NCBI GenBank assembly: GCA_963803295.1
Contig: CAWDMC010000023.1
Span: forward strand, 620,001-684,000
Length of the DNA: 64,000 bases
Direction of reading: 5' to 3'
From: CAWDMC01 sp963803295
Lineage (GTDB): Bacteria; Acidobacteriota; Terriglobia; UBA7540
Of the stretch, positions 54,615 through 63,754 are shown one piece after another. The notes beneath the pieces were generated by a model that was not told the DNA's origin, ran no database searches, and saw only the letters and a program-made list of their open reading frames with translations. Position numbers and translations under genes: made by a program. The stretch's first letter is position 1, and every line of letters begins with the position of its first letter.

Positions 54615-56126
54615 TCAACACACTTCGTTCATACTGTGACTCAGGGCCTGGCCGGTTACGAGCGACCGCCGCGTGACCATGCGTTTGCTCGCTCGCGCCG
54701 CCGACAATACCCACAATTCCCAGGGGAAGGCAAAGCGGCTATTCCGCAGGCGCCAGCGCAGAGGCGCTCCCAGAGCTCGCCGGATGCCTCCACGCAGCCA
54801 GCGGTGCTCGATGGGCAACCGCCTAATCTGATTGTTCAACAAAAAGAACTCGAGCATTCGCCGGAGCCGCCGCAATTCCTCGCCCTGCAACCAGGGAAGA
54901 ATGTTCTGGCCTAGCGGCAGGTCGTTCCACTCCTCAAGCGACTGCGGCTCACGGACACCCATCTGTCTCAGTTGCGGCCAGATCGGAATGCCCGGATAAG
55001 GTGTGAAGATGTTCGGCGAGAAGCCGACGTTGGAGTGCCGCCGCGCAATATCGCTCATGATGCGGAAGGTCTCGATGCGATCGGCTTCGGTTTCGCCGGG
55101 ATAGCCCAGAATAACGTTGAAGCCGACCCGCATGCCGGCCTTTTCTGTTTTTCGCGCGGTCTCATACATGTCATCGATTCGCTGGTGTTTCTTGTTCATC
55201 AGCGCCAACACGTCCTGAGACGCAGACTCCGTGCCGAAACCCATGAAGTAGAGGCCACTCTCCGCCAACATGCAAACGTCTTCATCGCTCATCCGGCACA
55301 GAAGATCGGTCGAGGCCTGCACCGTCCAGCCAAATCTTACCTTTTGCTCAAGCAAACCGCGGCCGATCGCCAGGGCGCGTTTGACGTCGACTGGGAAATT
55401 GGAATCGAGAAACGGCACCTCATCAAGGCGGTAACGCTCCACAAGCTCCGTCACCTCGCTCACCACGCGGTCCGCTTTGTAACCGTTGAATCGCCGCTTA
55501 TAGAAGACCTGGTCTGTGCAGTAGCTGCAGGCGTACGGGCAGCCCACGCTGGTGGCGTACCCCATCTCGCGCTTGCCTCTAACCCTCGCGTAAGCATCGA
55601 AGTCAGCCAGATGGTAAGCAGGCGAGGGGAGGTCGTTAATATTCACCACCGGCCGCTCAGGCTCGTGCACAATCCGCCCGTTCCGCTTAACGGAGGTGCC
55701 TCGAATCCCTTCCAGGCCGCTCCCATCCGCCAGTCGTTGGGCGATCTCGAGCAGGGTGATCTCGCCCTGTCCTCGAACGATCACGTCCACAAAGTCAGGC
55801 AGCAAAGTCTGGTCCGGCGCGAGGCTCGGGTGCCAACCGCCAAAGATGATGGGAAGGCTGGGGCGTGTCTTCCGTACCTGACGCGCCACTTTGATCGCCG
55901 AGCGAATCATCGGACCGGTGAGAAGCGAGATGCCGAAGCACAGCGCGTCCTCAATTTCTCTGGCCACAACGTTCTCGAAGTCCGGAACGATCGCCGCGTC
56001 AATTTGGGTTACCTGGAATCCGGCTTCGAGTAGCGGCGAGGCCAGCGACAGCAGGCACAGCGGCGCCCCGAGCGGAGGCCCGCTGTAGGGTGGATAAAAC
56101 AACACGACCTTATTCTTCACGTTCAC
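54615..56126 (-). CDS. B12-binding-domain radical SAM protein
   Basis: 503 residues. The N-terminal B12-domain pattern is LFYPPYSGPPLGAPLCLLSL and IIFGGWHPSLAPDQTLLPDF; the radical SAM site is SVGCPYACSYCTDQVFYKRR near 187-206; FMGFGTESASQDVLALMNKK and GFNVILGYPGETEADRIETF follow. A Leu/Arg-rich C-terminus resembles that of HpnJ/BchE-type membrane-associated enzymes. It is the first gene of the minus-strand run and only about 78 bases upstream of the related enzyme at 53073-54536. They may act in series. Confidence 0.9.
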   Translation of the reverse strand: MNVKNKVVLFYPPYSGPPLGAPLCLLSLASPLLEAGFQVTQIDAAIVPDFENVVAREIEDALCFGISLLTGPMIRSAIKVARQVRKTRPSLPIIFGGWHPSLAPDQTLLPDFVDVIVRGQGEITLLEIAQRLADGSGLEGIRGTSVKRNGRIVHEPERPVVNINDLPSPAYHLADFDAYARVRGKREMGYATSVGCPYACSYCTDQVFYKRRFNGYKADRVVSEVTELVERYRLDEVPFLDSNFPVDVKRALAIGRGLLEQKVRFGWTVQASTDLLCRMSDEDVCMLAESGLYFMGFGTESASQDVLALMNKKHQRIDDMYETARKTEKAGMRVGFNVILGYPGETEADRIETFRIMSDIARRHSNVGFSPNIFTPYPGIPIWPQLRQMGVREPQSLEEWNDLPLGQNILPWLQGEELRRLRRMLEFFLLNNQIRRLPIEHRWLRGGIRRALGAPLRWRLRNSRFAFPWELWVLSAARASKRMVTRRSLVTGQALSHSMNEVC

Positions 56127-56973
56127 CCTCCCTGCGGTTCCAGACTCCGGACAAGATCAATCGATCTGCCGCGATAGCTCGAAGCCGATGTTAGTCCCGT
56201 TTCAAACCTCTCCGATCTTAACCGCGGGCAAGCATCTCGCGCCAACCCCCGGCGCGAACGCGCCTGACCGGACTCCCTTTTGTACGGTAATGCGCTACGC
56301 TGCTCGAACCGTATCTTTTGGACAGTGGAAATTTCGTCAATCCAATACCTTATGCGACCTACTCCATCATTACAAGCCATCCGGAATACATTGTTGTTCC
56401 AGTCGATCTTCCGACTCACTGCTCGCTACCCGGCGCTGCCCGCATCAACTGTCGTGATGCCTTTCACATTGGCTCTCTATCTCACCCGAGGATGGACCGT
56501 TTCCTCCGCAACTTCGTCCGGGACAGCTCGCCCTGCGGGTAAAACAACTCCATTCTAATCTAAGATGCAAGACCATCTGCCATTGTCACCACATCGTCAG
56601 TACCGTGTAAACCTTTCTCTAACCCGGGGCTGACGGCGACGACCGTGGCCGGGCCGCGGGCCTGCTTCCAGCAGCAGCGCCGCCGCCCGGCCCCGGAACA
56701 GTAAAAGTGGGCGCGGGTCTGCAAACCATCCAGCTGCTGCTCGGCCACCTTGATTTGGAGTAGACCGCCCTCCATCTCCAGCTTTCCAACCGCCATTACA
56801 GTGCCACGTCAGTCCTGAACTTCTTCCCAGCAAGGTTTGACTTGTTTCTTACGAATCCCTGACAACTCGCACCGTGTGAACGCGGTACACATCTGCTTAG
56901 GACATTGGGAGGCCGCGCGGACACAAACGCGTGAAGCGATCGGAAGAACGACTCCTCCCAGTTAAACGGGGCA
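56127..56973. other. Divergent intergenic region of about 850 bases with an integrase remnant
   Basis: This lies between the divergent radical SAM and ATP-grasp operons, so it should contain both promoters, but I cannot point to confident boxes. The part 56280-56480 is lower in GC than its surroundings. The only protein-like trace is the integrase tail at 56707-56820. The final 100 bases before 56974 contain a GGGGC-type patch but no clear ribosome-binding site other than GGGGCA. Confidence 0.5.
56707..56820 (+). pseudogene. Remnant of a tyrosine-recombinase C-terminus
   Basis: One frame reads GLQTIQLLLGHLDLE, a stop (TAG), then TALHLQLSNRHYSAT. This matches the end of phage-type or IS91-associated integrases (xDLRTIQLLLGHxDLExTxxYLHLSxRHLSAT), including the GH before the catalytic tyrosine region; the tyrosine is replaced by histidine (LHL). 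Only about 38 codons remain and the frame is interrupted. It marks an old mobile element at the operon boundary. Confidence 0.5.
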
Positions 56974-57882
56974 ATGATGACAAGTTGGACGGTATTGATC
57001 ACCGGGGTCGGTGGTCCGGCTGGACGGGTGGTCTCAGATTACTTTCAAGAATGTGGCCTCGGCGTCCTGCGAGCCGACATGCGTCCGCTGGACGACCAGC
57101 GAAACTTCCGGAGACTTCCGCCAGCCACGGATTCGGAATTCATGCGCGCGCTCGGGCAGATGGTGGATGCAGAGGAGATCGAGCTCCTGGTGCCCACGGT
57201 TACGGAGGAGCTCTCCAGTGTCGCCGAGCAAAGGGATGTCATCCGCCGCAAGGGATGCGCCGTGTTTGTCTCCCCACCCAACGCCATGAGGGTTGCCAAC
57301 GATAAGTGGATAACAGCCTCGACTCTTCTCGCGGCGGGAATTCCTGTTCCCCGATCCTATTGTGGCGATGTAAAGGAGGAGCTTGTGGAAACGATCCGCT
57401 TCCCGGCGCTGTCCAAGCCGCGCGTGGGAAGAGGTGGAAGAGGAATCCTCATACACAAGACCGCCGAGGATCTCCCGGATACTCTTCCGGCCGATCGTGT
57501 TTTTCAGGAATTCCTCCCCGGTCAGGAGTACGACGTCAATCTCTTTGCCGACCCCGGCGGGATACCTGTGGTTTCGGTTGTTCTCAAAAAGGCACAACTC
57601 AGGAACGGAATGGTCGGTAATGCCGTAGCTGTGGAAAGGGTTGAGGAACGGGACATCGCCCAGCTGGCCGAGCGGGCGACTCGTGCCCTTTCGCTCGAAG
57701 GCCCAATCGATATCGACATTCGGCGCGGCCAAGATGGGCGGCCTGCGATTCTTGAAATCAACGCGCGATTCGGCGCAAATGTGCGCTCGGCGGAAGAGGT
57801 CCTGGCGACGATGCTGACTAGTTGGAGGAGCCATTGCTCACGCGACCGGGGAGAGCCAGTATACTTGTGTTCTTGTCACTAA
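56974..57882 (+). CDS. ATP-grasp ligase/carboxylate-amine ligase-like protein
   Basis: 302 residues. The N-terminal pre-ATP-grasp Rossmann part has VLITGVGGPAGRVVSDYFQE; the ATP-grasp core has MRVANDKWITASTLLAAGIP, FPALSKPRVGRGGRGILIH (ATP-binding lysine and glycine loop), VFQEFLPGQEYDVNLFADPG and PAILEINARFGANVRSAEEV (Mg-binding Glu and Asn). It resembles PylC/CarB-like enzymes that join a carboxylate to an amine. It is the first gene of the operon and overlaps the outer-membrane protein gene by 49 bases. Its role with a polysaccharide machine is unclear; it might add an amino acid to an amino sugar. Confidence 0.85.
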   Translation: MMTSWTVLITGVGGPAGRVVSDYFQECGLGVLRADMRPLDDQRNFRRLPPATDSEFMRALGQMVDAEEIELLVPTVTEELSSVAEQRDVIRRKGCAVFVSPPNAMRVANDKWITASTLLAAGIPVPRSYCGDVKEELVETIRFPALSKPRVGRGGRGILIHKTAEDLPDTLPADRVFQEFLPGQEYDVNLFADPGGIPVVSVVLKKAQLRNGMVGNAVAVERVEERDIAQLAERATRALSLEGPIDIDIRRGQDGRPAILEINARFGANVRSAEEVLATMLTSWRSHCSRDRGEPVYLCSCH

Positions 57883-59125
57883 GCTCTGTTTCCTGGGCTT
57901 CGGACTCAACTTTGCAGAGATCAGCCCGGCTCTTGGAGACGGGAAAAACTCTGGAGGCCGAGGCCCTGCTGCTATCTCTGGTTGAAAAGCAACCCCAGAA
58001 TGCCGAGGCTCGCCAATTGTTAGGCGACGCGTATCGTGAGGAGGGCAACGGCCTCGCAGCAGAACGGGAGTACACCGCGCCATCGCCTTGGGAAGGCGCG
58101 ATTCGGATCTTCTGAAGAGCTTGGCAACGGTAGAAAAATGGAACCGTCGTTTTTCCAAGGCGCGGGCTTCGTATCGACAGGAGTTGGAGGCTGCCCCTCA
58201 AGACCACGAAGCACGAGAGGAACTCGAAGCTCTGAGACTGCAGCGCGGGCTCAGCCTGTTTGGTGCATTCGGCGGTTGGGAAACCGACTCGACCGCCAAA
58301 GGCTGGCAAAGCGAGCTTTCGTACCGTGGGTCCGACAGGGTTGACGCTTTTGTTGGAGCTTCATACGCCGACAAGTTCTTCTATACACGCCAATCCGTTT
58401 ACGGAAAGGCCTATGCTTTCTTTTCCCCTACCGGCTACATCAAAGTAAGCTTCGAAAACCAAAATTACAACTACCCGGTTGCAAAGAATCCAGTCCCGGA
58501 CTCTAACGCCTATAGAGACTTACCCAGCATTGGAGTGGAAGTAAGTGGCAATCTCCGGCGGAACTTGAGAGGAAGTATCGGCTACGAGTTCTTCCGGCCA
58601 AACTTCTTCGTCGGACCGAGCGACTACGCCAACGATCACAAGCTCAGTGCCGAACTCTCGTACGCCACCGCCTGGCGTCCACTTCAGCTCCGGCTGATGT
58701 CGGCGATCTTCAGGGATCCCGATCCCAACCGGACAATCGTCGATAAGACCAACCGAAAGATTACTGTCGGCTATGGCACCCAGTACCTCATTGGGGGCGG
58801 AGCCGACTTCACCTTTCGCCGATTTGAGGCGGAACTGCTTGTCCTGCCCAACCGTGACCTGGACCGCAGCACCGATTACTCGGTTCTTGATGACATCACC
58901 GTGCCGGTCGTAAGGCAAGTGAAGTTCAAGACCGGCTATGTCTTCGACCACTATTCGAGCAGCAGCGTCTTCACCGGGAAGAACGCACAAATCGTCAATG
59001 TTGGACTTTCGTGGACTGCGAGACGGTGGCTTGAGCTATCTGCAGGCACGAAGACCATACGCCGTCCGATTCAAAACGATCAAGCGGTGTATGTGACAAC
59101 GAGATTCGGCCTCCCAATCAAATGA
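57834..59125 (+). CDS. YaiO-type outer-membrane beta-barrel protein with TPR N-terminus (one frameshift)
   Basis: Start TTG at 57834, seven bases after GGAGGA; signal peptide LLTRPGRASILVFLSLSSVSWA. TPR-like helices follow (ARLLETGKTLEAEALLLSLV, ARQLLGDAYREEGNGLAAE). Near 58075 the frame shifts and the repeat resumes as ALGRRDSDLLKSLATVEKW and ASYRQELEAAPQDHEAREEL. The last 280 residues are alternating beta strands of an outer-membrane barrel (DAFVGASYADKFFYTRQSVY, GSIGYEFFRPNFF, QVKFKTGYVFDHYS) ending LELSAGTKTIRRP...TTRFGLPIK. This TPR-plus-barrel layout is that of export porins such as PgaA and of YaiO. Its stop overlaps the next gene by ATGA. Confidence 0.82.
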
Positions 59126-59991
59126 GAACATCCTTCCGGATTCTCCTTTTCGTGACGGTGTCATGGCTCGGTTGGCGCGACGTGAAGCACGCATCGGAAA
59201 AGGTGCTTGCGCATTGGGAAACACTACCCATGTTCATACCACTTCTGTACAAGAAACTGCGGGTAACTTGTGGGCAACCACGACTGTCCTGGACTTCCAC
59301 GCCAGCTGTGCTGGCGGATTTCGTCATTCCTTCTGCACCCCGTGCCCACGACGGACCTCGCGCTCCTTTGTCGGGCCCCTTGACTGGTCCGGTGCTAGTT
59401 GTTGGGGCTCACCCGGACGACATTGAGCTTGGGGCGGCGGGCGCCGCCTTGCGGCTTGCCGAGGAAGGGGAGAAAGTCTACGGTCTGGTGTTGACGCAGG
59501 GAGAAAACGGTACCCAGGGTCCGGCCGTCATCCGAGAAGAAGAGGCGCGTGCAGCAGCTGGCGTGCTTGGGCTCAAGGATCTGTGGGTTTCTACCTTTCC
59601 CGACACGCTGCTGAGGCAACACATACCCGAGCTAAGGGATGTAATCGAGCGCAAAGTCCTCGATCTCGGTATTCGGGTTGTCGTGACCCATGGGCCGCAT
59701 GAGACCCATGGAGATCACGCGGCGGTTTTTGAAGCGGCCAGAGAGGCTTCAAGGAAGTGTTCACTTGTTTGTTTTGAGAGCATCAGCGCACCCAAGGAGT
59801 TCGTCCCAAACTTCTTCGTGGATATCACTCGGTATCTTTCAGGTAAACTCGAGGCGGTAAAACTCCACAAGACTCAGGCGACAAAGTTCTATATGGACCC
59901 GGACCTGGTGAAGGGGCGGGCCGCGCACCGCGGACTCCAAGCGGGGGTGAGGTACGCTGAAGCCTTCTGGATTTACCGGTGGGTCCAGTGA
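59122..59991 (+). CDS. PIG-L family N-acetylglucosaminyl deacetylase-like protein
   Basis: 289 residues. The catalytic domain begins near residue 90 with VLVVGAHPDDIELGAAGAAL (AHPDDxE zinc motif) and later has THGPHETHGDHAAVFEAARE (HxxHxDH). LTQGENGT is also family-typical. Members deacetylate N-acetylhexosamines (MshB, PIG-L; YaiS is a putative one). The N-terminal 85 residues begin hydrophobic (FRILLFVTVSWLGW), a possible anchor or signal. It overlaps the outer-membrane protein upstream (ATGA) and the synthase downstream (GTGA), so it probably deacetylates the polymer or its lipid-linked precursor. Confidence 0.9.
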   Translation: MRTSFRILLFVTVSWLGWRDVKHASEKVLAHWETLPMFIPLLYKKLRVTCGQPRLSWTSTPAVLADFVIPSAPRAHDGPRAPLSGPLTGPVLVVGAHPDDIELGAAGAALRLAEEGEKVYGLVLTQGENGTQGPAVIREEEARAAAGVLGLKDLWVSTFPDTLLRQHIPELRDVIERKVLDLGIRVVVTHGPHETHGDHAAVFEAAREASRKCSLVCFESISAPKEFVPNFFVDITRYLSGKLEAVKLHKTQATKFYMDPDLVKGRAAHRGLQAGVRYAEAFWIYRWVQ

Positions 59992-62386
59992 ACGACCTAC
60001 TAACTGTGGCCGCGACGGCAATCGTTGCGATCTTAGGCTTCACCACATTGCTCCTTGGTGTCCAGTTGCTCGCATTCTTTCCGCTTACGATTGTGTATGA
60101 GGTCTGGAAGCGCCGTTCACTGCGGCGCCTTTCGGCTAACCCGTTCCGAGGGCGTGTCTCAGTACTCGTTCCGGCGTACAACGAGGAAAATACGCTTTCA
60201 GCTTGTCTTGCCTCGATCCTCGCGTCCGACTATCCCGACCTGGAGGTAATTGTCATTAACGATGGGTCCACGGATAGAACCGAACAGTCAATTCACACAT
60301 TTATTGAAACAGAGCGGATCAAGTATTTGCGGCAGCCCAATAGCGGAAAGGCTACGGCTTTGAACCGTGGGGCAGCAGTGGCCACGGGTGACGCCATCCT
60401 GTTTACCGATGCGGACAGCCTGTTTCTACCAGACACCGTCGGCCAGATGACCCGATGGTTTGCCGATCCAACCGTCCATGCGGTCTGCGGCAACGATACT
60501 CCACTTTCAGCTGGGACGATCCTGCAAAAGGTTTTGGCGGTGACAACCCATATTGGCACAGGTTTTGTCAGGAGAGCGCTTTCGGTGCTGGGTGTCCTGC
60601 CGATTATCACTGGGAATCTGGGCCTCATCCGTACCGAAACCTTTTGGGAGGCCGGGGGATTTCGTCAGGTGTGGGGAGAAGATCTGGAATTTACCTTCCG
60701 GATGCATCGACAACGCCGGCGGATATCTTCGACCCGGACCCCATCGTTAGAGCGGAGTGCCCAGGCCATCTCTCTGCTCTGTGGCGCCAGCGTGTTCGCT
60801 GGGTGCGGAGTTATCTCAAGATTACGCGGCTGCATCGAGACCTCTTCCGGCCTGACCGGGCCTCGCCGTTCTCTTTCTATTTGCCGTACAACTACTTCAC
60901 GCAGGTTATTGTTCCTCTCCTCCAACTTCTTTCCGTTCCTCTGTTGGTTCGCCTGGCTTCATCCGGGAGCCACACCCTCCAATCGGGGTGGAACCTACTC
61001 TTGTATTTGGGCCTTCTCACCTTCTTGATGATTGCCGTCTATAGTGTCGTCATCGACCGGGATTACCGAACCCTCCGCCATCTTCCTCTGGCCATCGTGG
61101 CCATTGCTCCACTGTCCTACTTCTATAATTTTGTCGTCCTCCTCTCAATATGGAAGGAGTTCAGGAGTGAGCCAGAGCTGTGGACGAAGATCGAGCGGGT
61201 CCCGTCAGGAGCTGCAGCCCGGCGCGGGGGCGTTAGCCTAGCGTTGTTGGGAGTCCTGCTGATCGGGCTGGCAGCGGTCATGCAGTTTTCAACCGGTACC
61301 GATCCATCTGGCATGGCGCGTACTAGAGGGAGCCTCCAAGCTAGCAAGAGTCGCAGTGTTGAGCTTGCGGTCGCAACCCATTTCGACGCCTGGAAGGACT
61401 GGCGCAGCGCCGTTTCTTCAGTCGTGGAGAGTCCCGGCGCTCACCTGATCCAGACGGTTGGCGTCTCCGCCGGTCGCCTTGAATGGGCTCATTTCCGATG
61501 GGACGGACACCAGGCCCAATGGTCTACGATTCAGAAGAATGAGTCTGCCGATGTGCTCGGAGGCGCGGTTCACATTTTCAGGCAGCGCGGCTTTCGGACA
61601 GTTGCCATCGTTGATGTCTACGCACCCAAACTCCTGAAAGATGAGCCGGAGAAGGCTGCAGTGCGGTTTGACGGCATGCGAAGCGCAGACCAGGTGTGCT
61701 TCACGGAGCTGGTTGACGGAGACTATGGCCAGCGGATCGTCGAAATGGTCGCATATCTTGCACGGAACTACCCAGTGGACGCAATCTCCTTAACCGAGCT
61801 CGGCTATAACTCCTTTTGTTTTGACGACAGGTGCCTGGTCTCGTATCGAAACGAAACCAAAAGAACAGCCTGGCCGACGAATCGTGCCGGAACGATCGCT
61901 GACCGGAACGATCCATCGGTGTGGGAGTGGCGTTCGATCCGGATGGAAGCGTTTCTGGCACGGATCGCGCGAGTGGCCCACGCTGCTGGCAAGCAGCTTC
62001 TCGTCGACGTGCCCGTCAACTGGGACGATTTCCGTAGGTACGGGAAGGACTCCGGACTCGACTACGCCAGGATTCTGCGCCATGCGGATCAGATTGTCGT
62101 ATGGAACTACTTCGGGATCGACGGAAGATCCCCACGAGTCTCACAGGCGCTCGCTGCAACCCTGGGCCGAGATTTTCCTGCTGGTCGCGTCTCCATTTCG
62201 ATAGGTATGTGGGGACCCCATGGCACAATAGATTCGGAGACATTGCAAGAGGGTCTGGTCTATACACTGAAGGGAGGGGCGTCGAACATCTGGATCACCC
62301 CAAACCACTTTCTATCTCAGAATGACTGGGCGGCCAGCACCACGGTTCTTGGAGACTTCCATGCCGAGAACGGAGTCCACAATTAA
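59988..62386 (+). CDS. Processive GT2 synthase fused to a C-terminal TIM-barrel-like domain (one frameshift)
   Basis: Start GTG at 59988 overlapping the PIG-L stop. An N-terminal membrane helix (AATAIVAILGFTTLLLGV) precedes the GT2 domain: VLVPAYNEENTLSACLASIL, VINDGSTDRTEQ, ILFTDADSLFLP and GEDLEFTFRMHR. Near 60715 the frame shifts, then DIFDPDPIVRAECPGHLSAL and LWRQRVRWVRSYLKITRLHR give the QxxRW motif of processive synthases. Three or four membrane helices follow, then a last one (SLALLGVLLIGLAAVMQF). The final 350 residues form a soluble domain with VDAISLTELGYNSFCFDD, QLLVDVPVNWDDF and QIVVWNYFGIDGR, resembling a glycoside-hydrolase TIM barrel and lying outside the cytoplasm. PgaC-like with a PgaB-like tail. 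Confidence 0.83.
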
Positions 62387-62553
62387 CTACATCCTTGAGT
62401 GCCATCGGCGTGAAGCGCGAACACTGGTTAATTAGGTCACGCGTTGGAATGGAGATCTTCGACTCATAGAATTCGGAGACCCAGCGCACATATAAGAGTG
62501 ATCCCAGCCAGAAAAGCGACTATAAAGCTCAGGCGGCTGAGTCGCTGCGCTAG

Positions 62554-63135
62554 CTAGACGGCGCGCCCCACTCGGGTAGCTTCAGGGACTTCTACCAGGC
62601 GACCTGTCTCAACTTCGTAGATGTACCCGTAGACCGGTATCCGGTCCGGCACAAGAGGGTGCTGCCTGATCCGGGTGACATCATCCACGACGCTTTGTGC
62701 CAGATCGCGAATGGTCAACCAATTCAAGTACTCTCCTTCGCGTGATCCCGGCCCTTTACCCACGTCCTTCCACCGGCCGCCTTCGAGTTGCGCCGTTTCG
62801 AGGCTGTGGGCGAGAAGGTCGCTGATGATTTCACCGGTGAAGAACAGCATTCCGCAACTTGTGTGATGGACGACGAACCACTCGCGCGTGCCGAGCAGCT
62901 TGTACGAGATCACCAGGGAGCGGATGGCGTCGTCGCTAGCCCGGCCACCGGCGTTGCGAATCACATGGGCGTCGCCCTCGGCGAGGCCGGCAAAGCGGGC
63001 GGGATCGAGACGGGCATCCATGCAGGTGAGAATGGCAAAGCGGCGTGCCGGAGGCATCGCGAGCTTGCCCCTCTCTCCGAACTCTTGAGCATAGGATTCG
63101 TTAGCGGCAAGGACTTCCTTCAGAACGTCACTCAT
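62554..63135 (-). CDS. Beta-class carbonic anhydrase
   Basis: 193 residues. It interconverts CO2 and bicarbonate using zinc bound by two Cys and one His: AILTCMDARLDPARFAGL (CxDxR, residues about 38-42) and FVVHHTSCGMLFF (HxxC near 90-95). VIRNAGGRASDDAIRSLVIS is also typical. It is slightly shorter than plant-type enzymes and matches the YvdA/Cab-type group. Intact frame, ATG at 63135. It is convergent with the synthase gene, about 167 bases away, and not part of that operon. Confidence 0.93.
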   Translation of the reverse strand: MSDVLKEVLAANESYAQEFGERGKLAMPPARRFAILTCMDARLDPARFAGLAEGDAHVIRNAGGRASDDAIRSLVISYKLLGTREWFVVHHTSCGMLFFTGEIISDLLAHSLETAQLEGGRWKDVGKGPGSREGEYLNWLTIRDLAQSVVDDVTRIRQHPLVPDRIPVYGYIYEVETGRLVEVPEATRVGRAV

Positions 63136-63616
63136 GGGTTTCTCTCCTTTACGCCTTGACTAAGGCGAAAACTCGTAATCGGTTGGCCTAAGGCGCCGCG
63201 GCCGAGTTCCTCCACGATCTCGTAACTCCCAATGTTATAGTCTTGTTCGCGTCTTTGGAGTGCGGGACCTTGTCCCCGGACTCCGTTCGGCACCTTGCGG
63301 CCAAGGCCCGATGAGATACGCAGCACGCAGAAAGCGGCGGCAAGCTGCCGCACTCCAAATCACCTTGCTGAGAGGCTTTCCAGAATCAGGTTGTGCCGTG
63401 TTGCACGACAAATCGGTCCCGCTGCGGAAAAAGCGGCGACAAGCCGCCCCACTCCACGTCATTCTGGCGGGCTGACGATCTGAGTCTGGTAGACGCTCAG
63501 CCCGATCCGAAAAGTAGAACCGTGGGAGAGTATGGCAGCCTTTATCAGCTTATCGCCGACCAAAGTACCGTTCGTACTGGATGCAGGAAGAACCGTGTCT
63601 CAACTGCTCTCCTGCA
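63136..63616. other. Intergenic region of 480 bases with palindromic repeats
   Basis: No gene-like frame. Two copies of a GC-rich palindromic unit are visible: AAAGCGGCGGCAAGCTGCCGC followed by ACTCC (about 63330-63356), and AAGCGGCGACAAGCCGCCCC followed by ACTCC (about 63429-63452). A related arm, TTTGGAGTGCGGGACCTTGTCC (63254-63275), is in reverse orientation. Such units recur in intergenic DNA of soil bacteria. Confidence 0.6.
63332..63453. repeat. Pair of diverged palindromic units
   Basis: The first unit contains GCGGC-GGCAA-GCTGCCGC and the second GCGGCG-ACAA-GCCGCC; both end in ACTCCA and are separated by about 75 bases of unrelated sequence. They could form mRNA hairpins downstream of the convergent genes. 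Confidence 0.55.
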
Positions 63617-63754
63617 TTATTTCTGCCCACTCTTGCTCTCGAGATCGCGCAGTTCCTTGCGCAAGCCGGCATAGCGTCGGGCAAGGCTCCAAGCGTAAAG
63701 CATGAAGATTCCCCAAACAAGGCTGTAGGCGGCAAAAAGGTATTTGTTTACCAT
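63617..63754 (-). CDS. CcmD-like small membrane protein
   Basis: 45 residues from the ATG at 63754 (an ATG six bases earlier is also in frame but too close to the GAGGA ribosome-binding site). The sequence VNKYLFAAYSLVWGIFMLYA is one membrane helix with the YLFAAYSxxW pattern of the CcmD family, followed by a basic/charged tail (RRYAGLRKELRDLESKS). CcmD helps load heme on CcmE in cytochrome c maturation. It lies just downstream of the ccmC end at 63911, matching the usual order ccmC-ccmD. Confidence 0.78.
   Translation of the reverse strand: MVNKYLFAAYSLVWGIFMLYAWSLARRYAGLRKELRDLESKSGQK

Noticed and set aside
63260..63483. Short plus-strand frames in the repeat region after the carbonic anhydrase gene
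   Set aside because: They only translate palindromic repeats.
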